Shown piece by piece: positions 56,273 to 64,000 of a stretch of 64,000 nt of DNA; within the stretch, counting starts at the first letter, position 1, and each line of letters opens with the position of its first letter. Location: NCBI RefSeq assembly GCF_000332975.1, contig NZ_BANR01000003.1:1-64000 (forward strand), given 5' to 3'. The stretch comes from Gordonia aichiensis NBRC 108223 (GTDB lineage Bacteria > Actinomycetota > Actinomycetes > Mycobacteriales > Mycobacteriaceae). Position numbers and translations under genes: made by a program. Under the pieces are notes generated by a model, which did no database searches, was not told the DNA's origin, and worked only from the letters and a program-made list of their open reading frames with translations.

Positions 56273-58162
56273 GTGGAACAGCTTTCGTCGAGCATTGTCG
56301 AGGTGCGTACGTCGCCAAGAACGAACAACGTAGTTCACCGGCCCGTATTCATCGGGACCGAGAAGCCGATCTTCGCGGTGCTCAGTGCGCCCGCTGACCG
56401 GCGGGTGCGGGCGGCAGTTCTGGTGTGCCCGCCACTTGGCAAGGAACAGGCGGAGACGACGCGTGCGCTCCGTTTGGCGGCCGCCCGTCTCGCCGAACGA
56501 CGCATCGCAGTGTTGCGCATTGACTACCGGCACACGGGGGAGTCGTGGGGGAGTCAGACAGACCCCCGTGCTGCGGAGGAGTGGCTGCGTAGCGTCGAAG
56601 TGGCAGTCGATCACCTTCGCGTACTCGGTGCCCCACACGTCGGCGCTATCGGCCTCCGGGCGGGCGCGCTCTTCCTTTCTCAACTGCCGGATACGCTGTC
56701 GGAACTGGATTTCGCGGTGTTCTGGGATCCGGTTTCCAAGGGCCGCGCGCTGGTCCGGTCCAAGTCCGTGCTCTACAACATGGTGTCCGAAGACAACGGT
56801 GTGGTGCCCGGTCCCCGGCCCGACCGCGTCGACGACGAGGATCCGGAACGAGTCCACGTTGCAGGGCACTCGATGCACTCGACCGCAGCCGCAGCGCTCG
56901 GTGTCATGGTGATCGACCCGAAACTGATCGCGACGCGGGCTCCCCGGCGAACACTGGTGATGCTCAGGGAAACCGACACTGCAGGCCGTGTCGGACGGGC
57001 GATGGCTGATGCAGGGGTTGAGGTGGTCCAGACACGCGCTCCGGACTATTTCGTCGAACCCACGCATCCGGGGTACCTCGAGTTCCCGACAGTCGATCTC
57101 GACCTCCTCACGGACTGGGTCGACGAATCCTGCGGAACACAGTTGGGGTCCGTCGACGTACCCTCGACCGACGACGAGGTGCGCGCGGTGATCGCCCGCA
57201 CGGCCGACGGTCGTGGAATCGAAACGCGCGTACGTAGCGTGCCGGGAACAGGAGAACTTTACTGGGACACGGCACTCGAGGGGCGGCACGAGACCGCGAC
57301 CCAGGTGATGGTGAGCTATTCACTGGGGCAGTATGTCCGTTCGGGGCCATCCCGGCTGTGGTGGGAAGCTGCCGAAGCCGTAGCAGCGGTGGGTGGCCGC
57401 GCAATCAGATTCGATCGTCTCGGCGTCGGTGAATCGGGCGATCCGTCGGTCGATGACGCGGAGATAGCCCTGTATGCGCCCGAGTTCGTCGAAGGTGCAG
57501 CGGCGATCCTGCCGGTGCTCGATGACCTCCCGCCGTCGAGCACGGTGGTGCACACCGGCATATGCGTCGGCGCGTGGGTCGCGACCCACGCCGCTATTCG
57601 CCATGCCGCGCGACATCCCGAGACCCACTCGGCTGTGGTGATGGTCAATCCGTTGATGTGGCGGCTGCGGCCCCAGCGAGGCGACACGGCGAGCGTCGAC
57701 GTCGGGATCGGTGGGTTACCCGAGCAGTTTGGCGAGCCTACTCTGGTAGACAAGGTCATCGGAAAGCTGAGCTGGCACGGTAACCGTGCCGCACCGCGTA
57801 TCCGACGTCGTTTGCCGGCTCGGTTGCACACGGCCGTCGGCAGGCTTCCGTTCATCCAGATGCCGGAAGTGGTGTTCAACGGGCTCGCACGTGAAAATGT
57901 CCGAGCGGCAATGGTGTTCAGTCCACGTGACCACGCCTACTTCGTCTCGAACTTCGGCGGAGACGATGCGCTGCGCAGCAACCCCGAACCCATCAGACGG
58001 TGGGTGGCGCCTGTCGGCGACCACACCGCATATCACAGGTTCATGCGCCGTGCGCTCATCACTTCCGTGCTCTGCGAGCTGGTGCCGGATGGAACAGTCG
58101 AGGTCCCGGAGGAGTCGGTCGGGCCTGGTGGGGCGCCCATCGACTGGCGGCTCGACTCGTAG
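56273..58162 (+). CDS. Tandem alpha/beta hydrolase resembling fused exosortase-A-associated hydrolases 2 and 1
   Basis: A 629-residue protein with two alpha/beta-hydrolase domains. The N-terminal one (about 30-300) has LVCPPLGKEQAETTRALRLA, IDYRHTGES, the elbow IGLRAGA (127-132) with Arg instead of a nucleophile, and FWDPVSKGRALVRS. These match the pattern I know for the 'hydrolase 2, exosortase A system-associated' family. The C-terminal one has VSYSLGQYVRSGPSRLWWEA, RFDRLGVGESGD, the elbow GICVG with Cys431 as nucleophile, and MVNPLMWRL, matching the 'hydrolase 1' family. The two are usually separate neighbouring genes in exopolysaccharide loci. No exosortase is seen here. The reaction is unknown; acyl or thioester transfer is possible. 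Confidence 0.78.
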   Translation: MEQLSSSIVEVRTSPRTNNVVHRPVFIGTEKPIFAVLSAPADRRVRAAVLVCPPLGKEQAETTRALRLAAARLAERRIAVLRIDYRHTGESWGSQTDPRAAEEWLRSVEVAVDHLRVLGAPHVGAIGLRAGALFLSQLPDTLSELDFAVFWDPVSKGRALVRSKSVLYNMVSEDNGVVPGPRPDRVDDEDPERVHVAGHSMHSTAAAALGVMVIDPKLIATRAPRRTLVMLRETDTAGRVGRAMADAGVEVVQTRAPDYFVEPTHPGYLEFPTVDLDLLTDWVDESCGTQLGSVDVPSTDDEVRAVIARTADGRGIETRVRSVPGTGELYWDTALEGRHETATQVMVSYSLGQYVRSGPSRLWWEAAEAVAAVGGRAIRFDRLGVGESGDPSVDDAEIALYAPEFVEGAAAILPVLDDLPPSSTVVHTGICVGAWVATHAAIRHAARHPETHSAVVMVNPLMWRLRPQRGDTASVDVGIGGLPEQFGEPTLVDKVIGKLSWHGNRAAPRIRRRLPARLHTAVGRLPFIQMPEVVFNGLARENVRAAMVFSPRDHAYFVSNFGGDDALRSNPEPIRRWVAPVGDHTAYHRFMRRALITSVLCELVPDGTVEVPEESVGPGGAPIDWRLDS

Positions 58163-58171
58163 GGGGTGGCC

Positions 58172-58207
58172 CCTGCTTCCGCACGGGCGTTGCCGTGCGG
58201 AAGCAGG
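58172..58207. terminator. Bidirectional hairpin terminator
   Basis: Perfect 15-bp arms (58172-58186 and 58193-58207) flank a 6-base loop. It separates the convergent double-hydrolase and Wzy-like genes. Confidence 0.9.
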
Positions 58208-58212
58208 AGAGG

Positions 58213-59634
58213 TCAGGCGTGCATCAGGCTGGGATCAGCCCGCGATAGCATCAGCATGGCCACGCTGATGCCGATGAGGATGTACATCAGCGTCGATATC
58301 TGGGCGAATCCACTGATGTCGAGGATCGAGGAGATAGCCGCCAGCGCCGCCAGCGCCGCGACCACCGACGCTGCGAGGTCTGTGAGCGCTCTATCGCGTC
58401 GCCGAAGCGCGCGAATCGTAGCGATTGCGGCTGACACCAGACCCAGCATCAGTATCGCCGCGAATGCCACCAACCCGGTGACGCCGGACTCCATGAGGCG
58501 ACCGAGGTATTCGTTGTCGAGAACTGGTTGCTGCTCGAGGTTATACGTTCCAATCCCTTGTCCGAACCATAGGTGATCGGTGAAATGCTGCCCGACGTAC
58601 GCGGCCCCGTACGCGCGTGACCCGAGAGAGTTATCTTGCGAGCCGCCGGTGATCACCTGATAAAGCTGATCAACCATCGGCACTCGGAATAGCAACGCAA
58701 GTCCGACGACAATGACGAGGGTTCCGGCGGTCGCAAGGGTGCGTCGGACGGGCGACACGCACGCGAAAACAACGAGTGAAATGGTGATGCCGACAACTGC
58801 AGACCGAGAGACGGTGCTCAGCGCCCCGCCGATGATCGTCAGGCACGCGATCCCCCAGGGCCACCAGCGCTCGCGTCGCGCATATGCGTGTAGTGCAATA
58901 CCAGCAGCGATCGGCACCAAGACCGTGAGGACTGCGCTCAGCTCCAGTGGGTGCCCTGCCGCGCCCTGCGGCCGGACCGTGCCCGCCCGCATGAGGTCGG
59001 TGACGAGTGTCGTCGTATCCGCCTTCAGTATCCCGGGAATACGAATGTAGGGCGCCAGATCCAAGCCGACGCCAATCTGCACCAGCGCATAACACGCACT
59101 CACCGCGCCGGCTACGACGGCACCCCGCAGCACGATGATCACTGCGCGAGGGGTTCTCATCAGCATGGCGGTCAGCACGACGACCGCAATGCCGATGAAC
59201 CGGGCGAAAAGCGTGTGGTCGACGTAGAGGAGTTCATCAGCTCGGATGCCACGAGCAGTTGCCGCCCCGTATGTCACAAGGGTGCTGAGAATGACAACCA
59301 CCAGCACCAGTCCCAAGACCACCGGGGGACGTGGTAGCACGTCGCCTCGGAAGAGCACACCGCACACCACGATCCCCAGCGCGCACACCACCGCGAATTG
59401 GGTTGGCGACATACCGCCGGTGCCCCTGAGTAGGAAGCTCTGCCGCATGCCGAGGAGCACGACACACAGGACCGCGAGGCCCCACGCCCACGCCGTGGAG
59501 TCCTGGCGATGTGACCACCACCGCGACGGATGACGCAGGTCGGAGGAGCGTAGTGCCGCCATCGTGGTCTCAATGGACGATCGTGCCGACCTACCGGGGT
59601 CGCCGGTGGTCCGCGGTGTCTCCGCCGTGGTCAT
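58213..59634 (-). CDS. O-antigen ligase/polymerase family membrane protein (Wzy-like)
   Basis: A 473-residue protein with about twelve membrane segments and a large extracytoplasmic loop. SRSAVVGITISLVVFACVSP and the periplasmic loop ending at WFGQGIGTYNLEQQPVLDNEYLGRLMESG correspond to the Wzy_C/O-antigen ligase signature, with the conserved Arg and His/Tyr region. It should polymerise or ligate lipid-linked repeat units outside the membrane. Its start overlaps the end of the Wzz-like gene. Confidence 0.88.
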   Translation of the reverse strand: MTTAETPRTTGDPGRSARSSIETTMAALRSSDLRHPSRWWSHRQDSTAWAWGLAVLCVVLLGMRQSFLLRGTGGMSPTQFAVVCALGIVVCGVLFRGDVLPRPPVVLGLVLVVVILSTLVTYGAATARGIRADELLYVDHTLFARFIGIAVVVLTAMLMRTPRAVIIVLRGAVVAGAVSACYALVQIGVGLDLAPYIRIPGILKADTTTLVTDLMRAGTVRPQGAAGHPLELSAVLTVLVPIAAGIALHAYARRERWWPWGIACLTIIGGALSTVSRSAVVGITISLVVFACVSPVRRTLATAGTLVIVVGLALLFRVPMVDQLYQVITGGSQDNSLGSRAYGAAYVGQHFTDHLWFGQGIGTYNLEQQPVLDNEYLGRLMESGVTGLVAFAAILMLGLVSAAIATIRALRRRDRALTDLAASVVAALAALAAISSILDISGFAQISTLMYILIGISVAMLMLSRADPSLMHA

Positions 59635-60713
59635 GACGAGCGGTGTACGAACTCGCCACGAGTCACGAGTCCGGCGCGTCGGTGACGGGTAGACGTCACG
59701 GGGTCGCGCCGAGAATCGTTGTGCGAGTACAACTTCTCCGTATCTCCATCCACGTTGCTCAGATCGGCCGCCGAGATGTCGTCAGCGGCCTCCGCGGGAT
59801 ACGCCGAATGACCATCAGATCCCTCGTCCTTGCGGATGGGGAGTCCGACGTCTCCCGCGCTGGGCCCAGCGGGCGTGTCCTCGCCCTTGACGCCGTTTTC
59901 GGTCGATGTAAGCGTTGCGGCCGACGCCCTCGCTACGGAGTCATGTTCGAAGTACTCGCGTGCGGTCGGATGTGCCGAGCGCTCGGACGTAGAGTGGACG
60001 GAAACAGCGGGTGCTGACTCGGACGGGCCCGGTAACGAATCGGGCTCGGACGTTGAATCCGTTGTGCGCCGCGAGGATCGGAGAGCTTGTAGCCGGTCGC
60101 ACCCGAGAAGTGCCAGAAACGCGAGAACTGCCGCGACTGCCATGGCGATCACCGCGGCAGAGAGGATGGATCGCGTCTGAGACGAGCTGATGGGCTGAGC
60201 ATCCGATGGTGGAGAGACGACCACCAATGACGCAAAAGTAGCGCCACGCACACCCGCAGCGGCCTGCATGTCATGAAGTCGTGTGCCGGCAGCAGATGTC
60301 AGACCGTCCGCGTATTGGCGTGCCACTGTCGGGTCGGTGGCTTGAGCAACGAGCTGAATCTGCGCAGTGTTACCCGCGTCGGCGCTGGCCATCGACGTCT
60401 TGACCGTGTCGACCGACAGCTTTGTGACCGCCGGGTCGATCGGCCCCAGTGATGCTGTGTTCGCGGCGGAATTCAACGACGTGGTCAATGCGAGCGCGAG
60501 TTGCACGATACGGCTGTCGAGGTTGACGAAGGGGTTCATCGTTGCGTCGGAGTTACCCGCACCTGGCGGTATCACCATCACGACCGCACTGGATTCGTAG
60601 ACCATCTTTGCTTTTGCTTTGCCGACAAGGGCTCCCACGACCCCCGCACAGAGGATGAAGATGATCACCGCGATGGTGGTCGCGCGGTTACGGAGAATTC
60701 TTTTCAACTTCAC
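59631..60713 (-). CDS. Wzz-like chain-length/polysaccharide co-polymerase protein
   Basis: A 360-residue protein. An N-terminal membrane segment (TIAVIIFILCAGVVGALVG) is followed by an extracytoplasmic domain (YESSAVVMVIPPGAGNSDAT) and a second membrane segment (ILSAAVIAMAVAAVLAFLAL). This is the Wzz/PCP layout. The remaining ~150 residues are disordered and acidic/Ser-rich with no tyrosine-kinase domain. It probably sets chain length with the Wzy-like protein, which is translationally coupled. Confidence 0.83.
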   Translation of the reverse strand: MKLKRILRNRATTIAVIIFILCAGVVGALVGKAKAKMVYESSAVVMVIPPGAGNSDATMNPFVNLDSRIVQLALALTTSLNSAANTASLGPIDPAVTKLSVDTVKTSMASADAGNTAQIQLVAQATDPTVARQYADGLTSAAGTRLHDMQAAAGVRGATFASLVVVSPPSDAQPISSSQTRSILSAAVIAMAVAAVLAFLALLGCDRLQALRSSRRTTDSTSEPDSLPGPSESAPAVSVHSTSERSAHPTAREYFEHDSVARASAATLTSTENGVKGEDTPAGPSAGDVGLPIRKDEGSDGHSAYPAEAADDISAADLSNVDGDTEKLYSHNDSRRDPVTSTRHRRAGLVTRGEFVHRSS

Positions 60714-61182
60714 TGTTCGGCTCTCTGGTCGGTTTTCTTGTCGGCCAGCCCCCCTGGCGCAAACTCACTATTCTCGCGGACGAGTGTAGTCGGTATTTCT
60801 CCATTCGGCCGGTCAGTGTTACTCCAGATGGCCGATGGGGAGTGTTGTGCGGGCTGAGCCGTGTCACACGGACACGGCGGACAGATGTGTTCTGGAGCAT
60901 CCGGGGTGGTGACCCAGGCATCTTGTTCTGTACTCTACTAAACAGCGCATGTGCCACCCAACTGATACATCTGTGTGCTGCACGGATGTGGTGCGCACGT
61001 GACGCAGGGGGAAGGTTCACTGCTTCGGACCACAGTGGTTCGACTGTTCGGATGACATGATCCGTCAGCTCGGCCCAGTGTGATTGCGATCTCTCGGGGG
61101 AATCGAGAGTGGGCGTTGTTGGCGCTGTGTTAAACGCGCTACCGCATGCCTTGGTGGTGGGAAATCATAGGGAGGGGGGCAA
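60714..61182. other. 469-bp divergent control region between Wzz-Wzy and Wzx genes
   Basis: No gene is supported. The region is AT-richer than its flanks and must hold divergent promoters. Inverted repeats include GCCGTGT-N7-ACACGGC (60858-60878) and a CTCTCG-N7-CGAGAG hairpin near 61092-61110. The right end carries the strong AGGGAGGGGGG ribosome site of the flippase gene. Confidence 0.5.
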
Positions 61183-62949
61183 TTGAATTCGGTCTCGAAT
61201 TCGTCCGGTGACACCGACGCGGAGAATTTCAACGAAGCGCCGCGTAGTCGGATTGCCTCGGCAGCTGCAATGCAGATCGGTGCGCGCGTTCTGGGTACGG
61301 GAGCGTCGCTCATCACGGTCGCCGTCACAACACGAGCGCTCGGACCAGAAGCATATGGACATCTGCAGACTGCGCTGATGTTCGTCACACTGTGGGCGAG
61401 CCTCACAGAAATGGGTATCGGCTCGGTCATCGTGCGACGGGTTACAGGGCTCATCGAGTGTTCCGCCGCGGATGCGCATACACAACTTCAGCGGTTCGTG
61501 CGAACAAACCTGGGTCTGTCGTCCGTGGTGAGTGTTCCGCTCACTGTTGTCGCCTTCGCCAGTGGAGCGTTGATCTATCGCGACAATCCCCAGGTCGTGA
61601 CGATGATCGGCATGGTCTCGGCGATGCTGCTGCTCAATGCTGTTGCCAGTTCGTACGACCCGCTCTTCATGGTCAGTGTGCGATTCAAGGCGGTCGCGCT
61701 GGCTGACGTGCTCGGACGTCTTCTTTCGATGGTGGCGACGATCGTGTTGGCGGCGCTCGGAGTGCACGTGTACTGGTTCGCTGCAGTCATCGTGATTCCG
61801 TATGCGGCGGCGTTGATCGTGAAAGCCATCGCGGCGCGCAGAGTCGGTGTGACGATGCCTGTCTATGAGTGGCGTGCGTCGTGGGACCTCGTGCGTGAAA
61901 GCCTGCCCCAGACCGTCATCATCGTGGTGGCGGTGCTCTATTGGCGAATCGACGGGGTGATCCTCTCTACTGTGTCGACCGCCGAGCAGGTGGGTCTGTA
62001 CGGTCTTGCCTACACATTGGCGTTCACCGCGTCGATGGTCTCGGATCTGTTCCTCAACACGACCCTGTCGACGAGCACCGAACTCTTTGCGTCGAGTCGA
62101 CGCCGGTTCGTCGAATTCAGTCGAAGAAACATGGAACTGATCTACTTCTTGGCGCTTCCCCTGATCGTGATCGGCGGCATCCTCGCGACTGGATTGATGA
62201 CCCTTGTCGGATCTGCGGCGTTCAGTCATGGCGGTACCGTGTTGGCGGTGCTCTTCGCCGCAGCCGGATTGACCTTTGTCAACGCTGCCGCTTCGCAGGC
62301 GCTGTTCGCAGCACATCAGCAGGTCTTCCTCATGCGGGTCAATCTGGTGAATCTATGCGTCAACATCGTGCTGAATGTGTTACTCGCGCATCATTTCGGC
62401 GCGATCGGGGCTGCGGGCGCCCTGCTGACCACCGAACTATTGGGCGTGTTACTCACCACGGCGCAACTCGCGCGCCTTGGATTGCACATTCAGCCGATGA
62501 CGTTCGTATTGTGGTGTGTTCCGCCCCTCGCGCTGGGGAGCGCCCTGGCGTGGGTCATCGGCGATGTGTCTGCAGTAGTTGCCGGAATCGTCGCGGGAGC
62601 TGCCTATCTGGGCGCAGCCATGTACGCGGGCCCACTGCGTCCGGCGTACCTGAAGTCGTTCCTCGGACGAGGCGAGGGCGACGAAGTTGTTTCGACGGGC
62701 GAGTCCTCGGCCGTTGGCGGGAGCGCCTCGGGAGTGTCGGAGACAGCAGGCGGGTCGGGTCGTGGGGTGAGTGCGACGTCGGCAACTGTTCGTCTGCGGG
62801 AGCAGCGGCCGATCCCACGATTCGTGCCGTTCTCGGAAGCGGAGACAACGGAAATGCCCATCATTCGGACAGTGGAGTCCAACTGGATGAATATCGACTG
62901 GGCACAAGAGGAATCGGCCTTCGCAGGGGCCGGGGGGAGAATGTCATGA
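61183..62949 (+). CDS. Oligosaccharide flippase, Wzx-like
   Basis: A 588-residue polytopic membrane protein with about twelve to fourteen membrane segments. The N-terminus (IASAAAMQIGARVLGTGASLITVAV) is typical of the polysaccharide-biosynthesis/MOP transporter family. The last ~100 residues are a hydrophilic, Ser/Gly-rich cytoplasmic tail. The start is TTG 61183, supported by AGGGAGGGGGG 3-13 bases upstream. It should move undecaprenyl-linked repeat units across the membrane. It overlaps the next gene by 4 bp. Confidence 0.88.
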   Translation: MNSVSNSSGDTDAENFNEAPRSRIASAAAMQIGARVLGTGASLITVAVTTRALGPEAYGHLQTALMFVTLWASLTEMGIGSVIVRRVTGLIECSAADAHTQLQRFVRTNLGLSSVVSVPLTVVAFASGALIYRDNPQVVTMIGMVSAMLLLNAVASSYDPLFMVSVRFKAVALADVLGRLLSMVATIVLAALGVHVYWFAAVIVIPYAAALIVKAIAARRVGVTMPVYEWRASWDLVRESLPQTVIIVVAVLYWRIDGVILSTVSTAEQVGLYGLAYTLAFTASMVSDLFLNTTLSTSTELFASSRRRFVEFSRRNMELIYFLALPLIVIGGILATGLMTLVGSAAFSHGGTVLAVLFAAAGLTFVNAAASQALFAAHQQVFLMRVNLVNLCVNIVLNVLLAHHFGAIGAAGALLTTELLGVLLTTAQLARLGLHIQPMTFVLWCVPPLALGSALAWVIGDVSAVVAGIVAGAAYLGAAMYAGPLRPAYLKSFLGRGEGDEVVSTGESSAVGGSASGVSETAGGSGRGVSATSATVRLREQRPIPRFVPFSEAETTEMPIIRTVESNWMNIDWAQEESAFAGAGGRMS

Positions 62950-64000
62950 GCGACAAATCTGCATCGGACCACATATCGTCCGACCCGAGCGACGCATTCG
63001 ACGTGCTGATCGTGGCGTACAAGAACCCGCGCATGCTCGAGGAGTGTCTGCGCTCGGTGGCCACTTTCCTCCCGGAGAGCAGGATCGCCGTCTGGGACAA
63101 CTCGGGCCCGGAATACGACCGCGTGCGTGCCCTGAGCGTGGACTTCGCCGAAGTCGATTGGCACCTGGACTCGCCGAACGTCGGGTTCGCCGCGGCCGTC
63201 AATCGGCTCGCTCGGACCACGGAGGGACGAAACTTTCTGCTACTCAACCCCGATGCCGTTCTGCTCTGCGATCTACACCGCACGCGTGAGCTGATTCGCG
63301 AATCGGATGTCGCGGCGGCTGCACCATTGATCAGAGAGCCGGGTGGATCGGAGAACATCAGAAGCTGGGATGTCGCGCATCGGCCGACAGGTTTATTCGG
63401 GCGGTGGGTGGACAAATCCGGCTACGCGCCGGACCTGCGTACATCACGACTCGGTACGGTGATCGGTTCGCTGTACCCGTCGATGCCGGATGAGGTGAGT
63501 GGCTACCTGACGGGTGCCTGCCTCGCGATCAACGCGCGAGCGTGGGCCGAAGTCGGCGAGTTCGACGAAGAATTCTTCCTCTACGGTGAAGAAGAACAGT
63601 GGCAACGGCGTGCGGTCGACGCGGGTTATCGGTTGCGGCTGGCCGACGAGCCGGGAATCATCCATGCCGGTCACGGCACGGTTGCCGACGATGCTTCTGC
63701 ATCACGCCGGTCCGCAGATCTGTTGCGCGCCAACATCGCTCTCAACGTCGAACAGGTGAGGGGCAAACGTGCGGCAGACACCTACATCGCCGGTTGTTCG
63801 TTGCTTGACCGGGTGCAGCGATCTGTGCGTGCCACCAGGGCGAGCTATCGGCGTGCTGTGACCGGAGATCGACCGTCGGTGGTCATCACCACCAACACCC
63901 TTGGTTACGGCGGGGCTGAACGGCAGCACGCACTCCTGGCCACCGAACTCGATCGTCGCGGCTATCACGTCACCATCGTGTGCATCCAACGCCTCGGCCC
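62946..64000 (+). CDS. GT2-GT4 double glycosyltransferase, partial at window end
   Basis: An open frame from ATG 62946, overlapping the flippase stop, to the window edge (351 codons so far). Residues about 18-290 form a rhamnosyltransferase-like GT2 domain: FDVLIVAYKNPRMLEECL, PNVGFAAAVNR, LLNPDAVLL with the NPD metal motif, and GYLTGACLAINARAWAEVGE followed by FDEEFFLYGEEEQWQRR. After a short linker, VVITTNTLGYGGAERQHALL starts a GT4 N-terminal domain. One chain therefore probably adds two sugars. The 3' part is outside the window. Confidence 0.88.
   Translation, partial: MSDKSASDHISSDPSDAFDVLIVAYKNPRMLEECLRSVATFLPESRIAVWDNSGPEYDRVRALSVDFAEVDWHLDSPNVGFAAAVNRLARTTEGRNFLLLNPDAVLLCDLHRTRELIRESDVAAAAPLIREPGGSENIRSWDVAHRPTGLFGRWVDKSGYAPDLRTSRLGTVIGSLYPSMPDEVSGYLTGACLAINARAWAEVGEFDEEFFLYGEEEQWQRRAVDAGYRLRLADEPGIIHAGHGTVADDASASRRSADLLRANIALNVEQVRGKRAADTYIAGCSLLDRVQRSVRATRASYRRAVTGDRPSVVITTNTLGYGGAERQHALLATELDRRGYHVTIVCIQRLG

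Overview
The window is high-GC actinobacterial DNA. The order hemL, histidine phosphatase, TlpA-like thioredoxin, CcdA, ResB, CcsB at 20.2-26.4 kb matches the M. tuberculosis Rv0524-Rv0529 block. Together with menA, a DUF5313 protein, BldC- and EspR-like regulators, an Lsr2 protein and a 13E12-type HNH protein, it points to Mycobacteriales; Gordonia or a close relative is my best guess. No rRNA, tRNA, integrase or transposase was seen.

Layout. 0-9.6 kb: three small membrane proteins, an acyl-CoA oxidase-type enzyme, an acyl-CoA synthetase, a TetR regulator and an acyl-CoA dehydrogenase (fatty-acid metabolism). 9.6-11.4 kb: an MpaB-type oxygenase divergent from a TetR regulator. 11.4-18.9 kb: an amine-catabolism locus (copper amine oxidase, aldehyde dehydrogenase, class III aminotransferase) divergent from a PucR-type regulator, with a palindrome between them, then an SGNH lipoprotein. 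19-20.2 kb: a degenerate AbiEi/DUF559-like gene and an 83-bp nested palindrome. 20.2-26.4 kb: hemL and cytochrome c maturation (system II). 26.4-43.1 kb: small regulators, a Cds1-like PLP enzyme, an AcpS-like protein, an ABC exporter, a small HTH/Clp-N pair with a promoter-operator, AlkB, MenA, a two-component operon, thymidine kinase and an HNH protein.

43.2-47.3 kb is a decayed accessory stretch: a frameshifted secreted protein, an isopenicillin-N-synthase-family gene with an internal deletion, a 47-codon remnant, two exported proteins of unknown function and an Lsr2 protein. 47.3-52.9 kb holds a large surface protein with a Thr-Pro minisatellite, an acyl-CoA dehydrogenase paired with an amino acid:[carrier protein] ligase, and a secreted lipase.

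53-64 kb is a surface-polysaccharide locus: acetyltransferase, WecG/TagA transferase fused to a STAS domain, GT4 transferase, a double alpha/beta hydrolase resembling the two exosortase-A-associated hydrolases joined together, Wzy-like polymerase, Wzz-like protein, Wzx-like flippase, and a GT2-GT4 fusion that runs off the window. The best candidates for something undescribed are this locus with its odd fusions, the neighbouring carrier-protein ligase module with no carrier protein beside it, and the nested palindrome upstream of hemL. Function calls come from motifs and remembered family features only; no database search was run.
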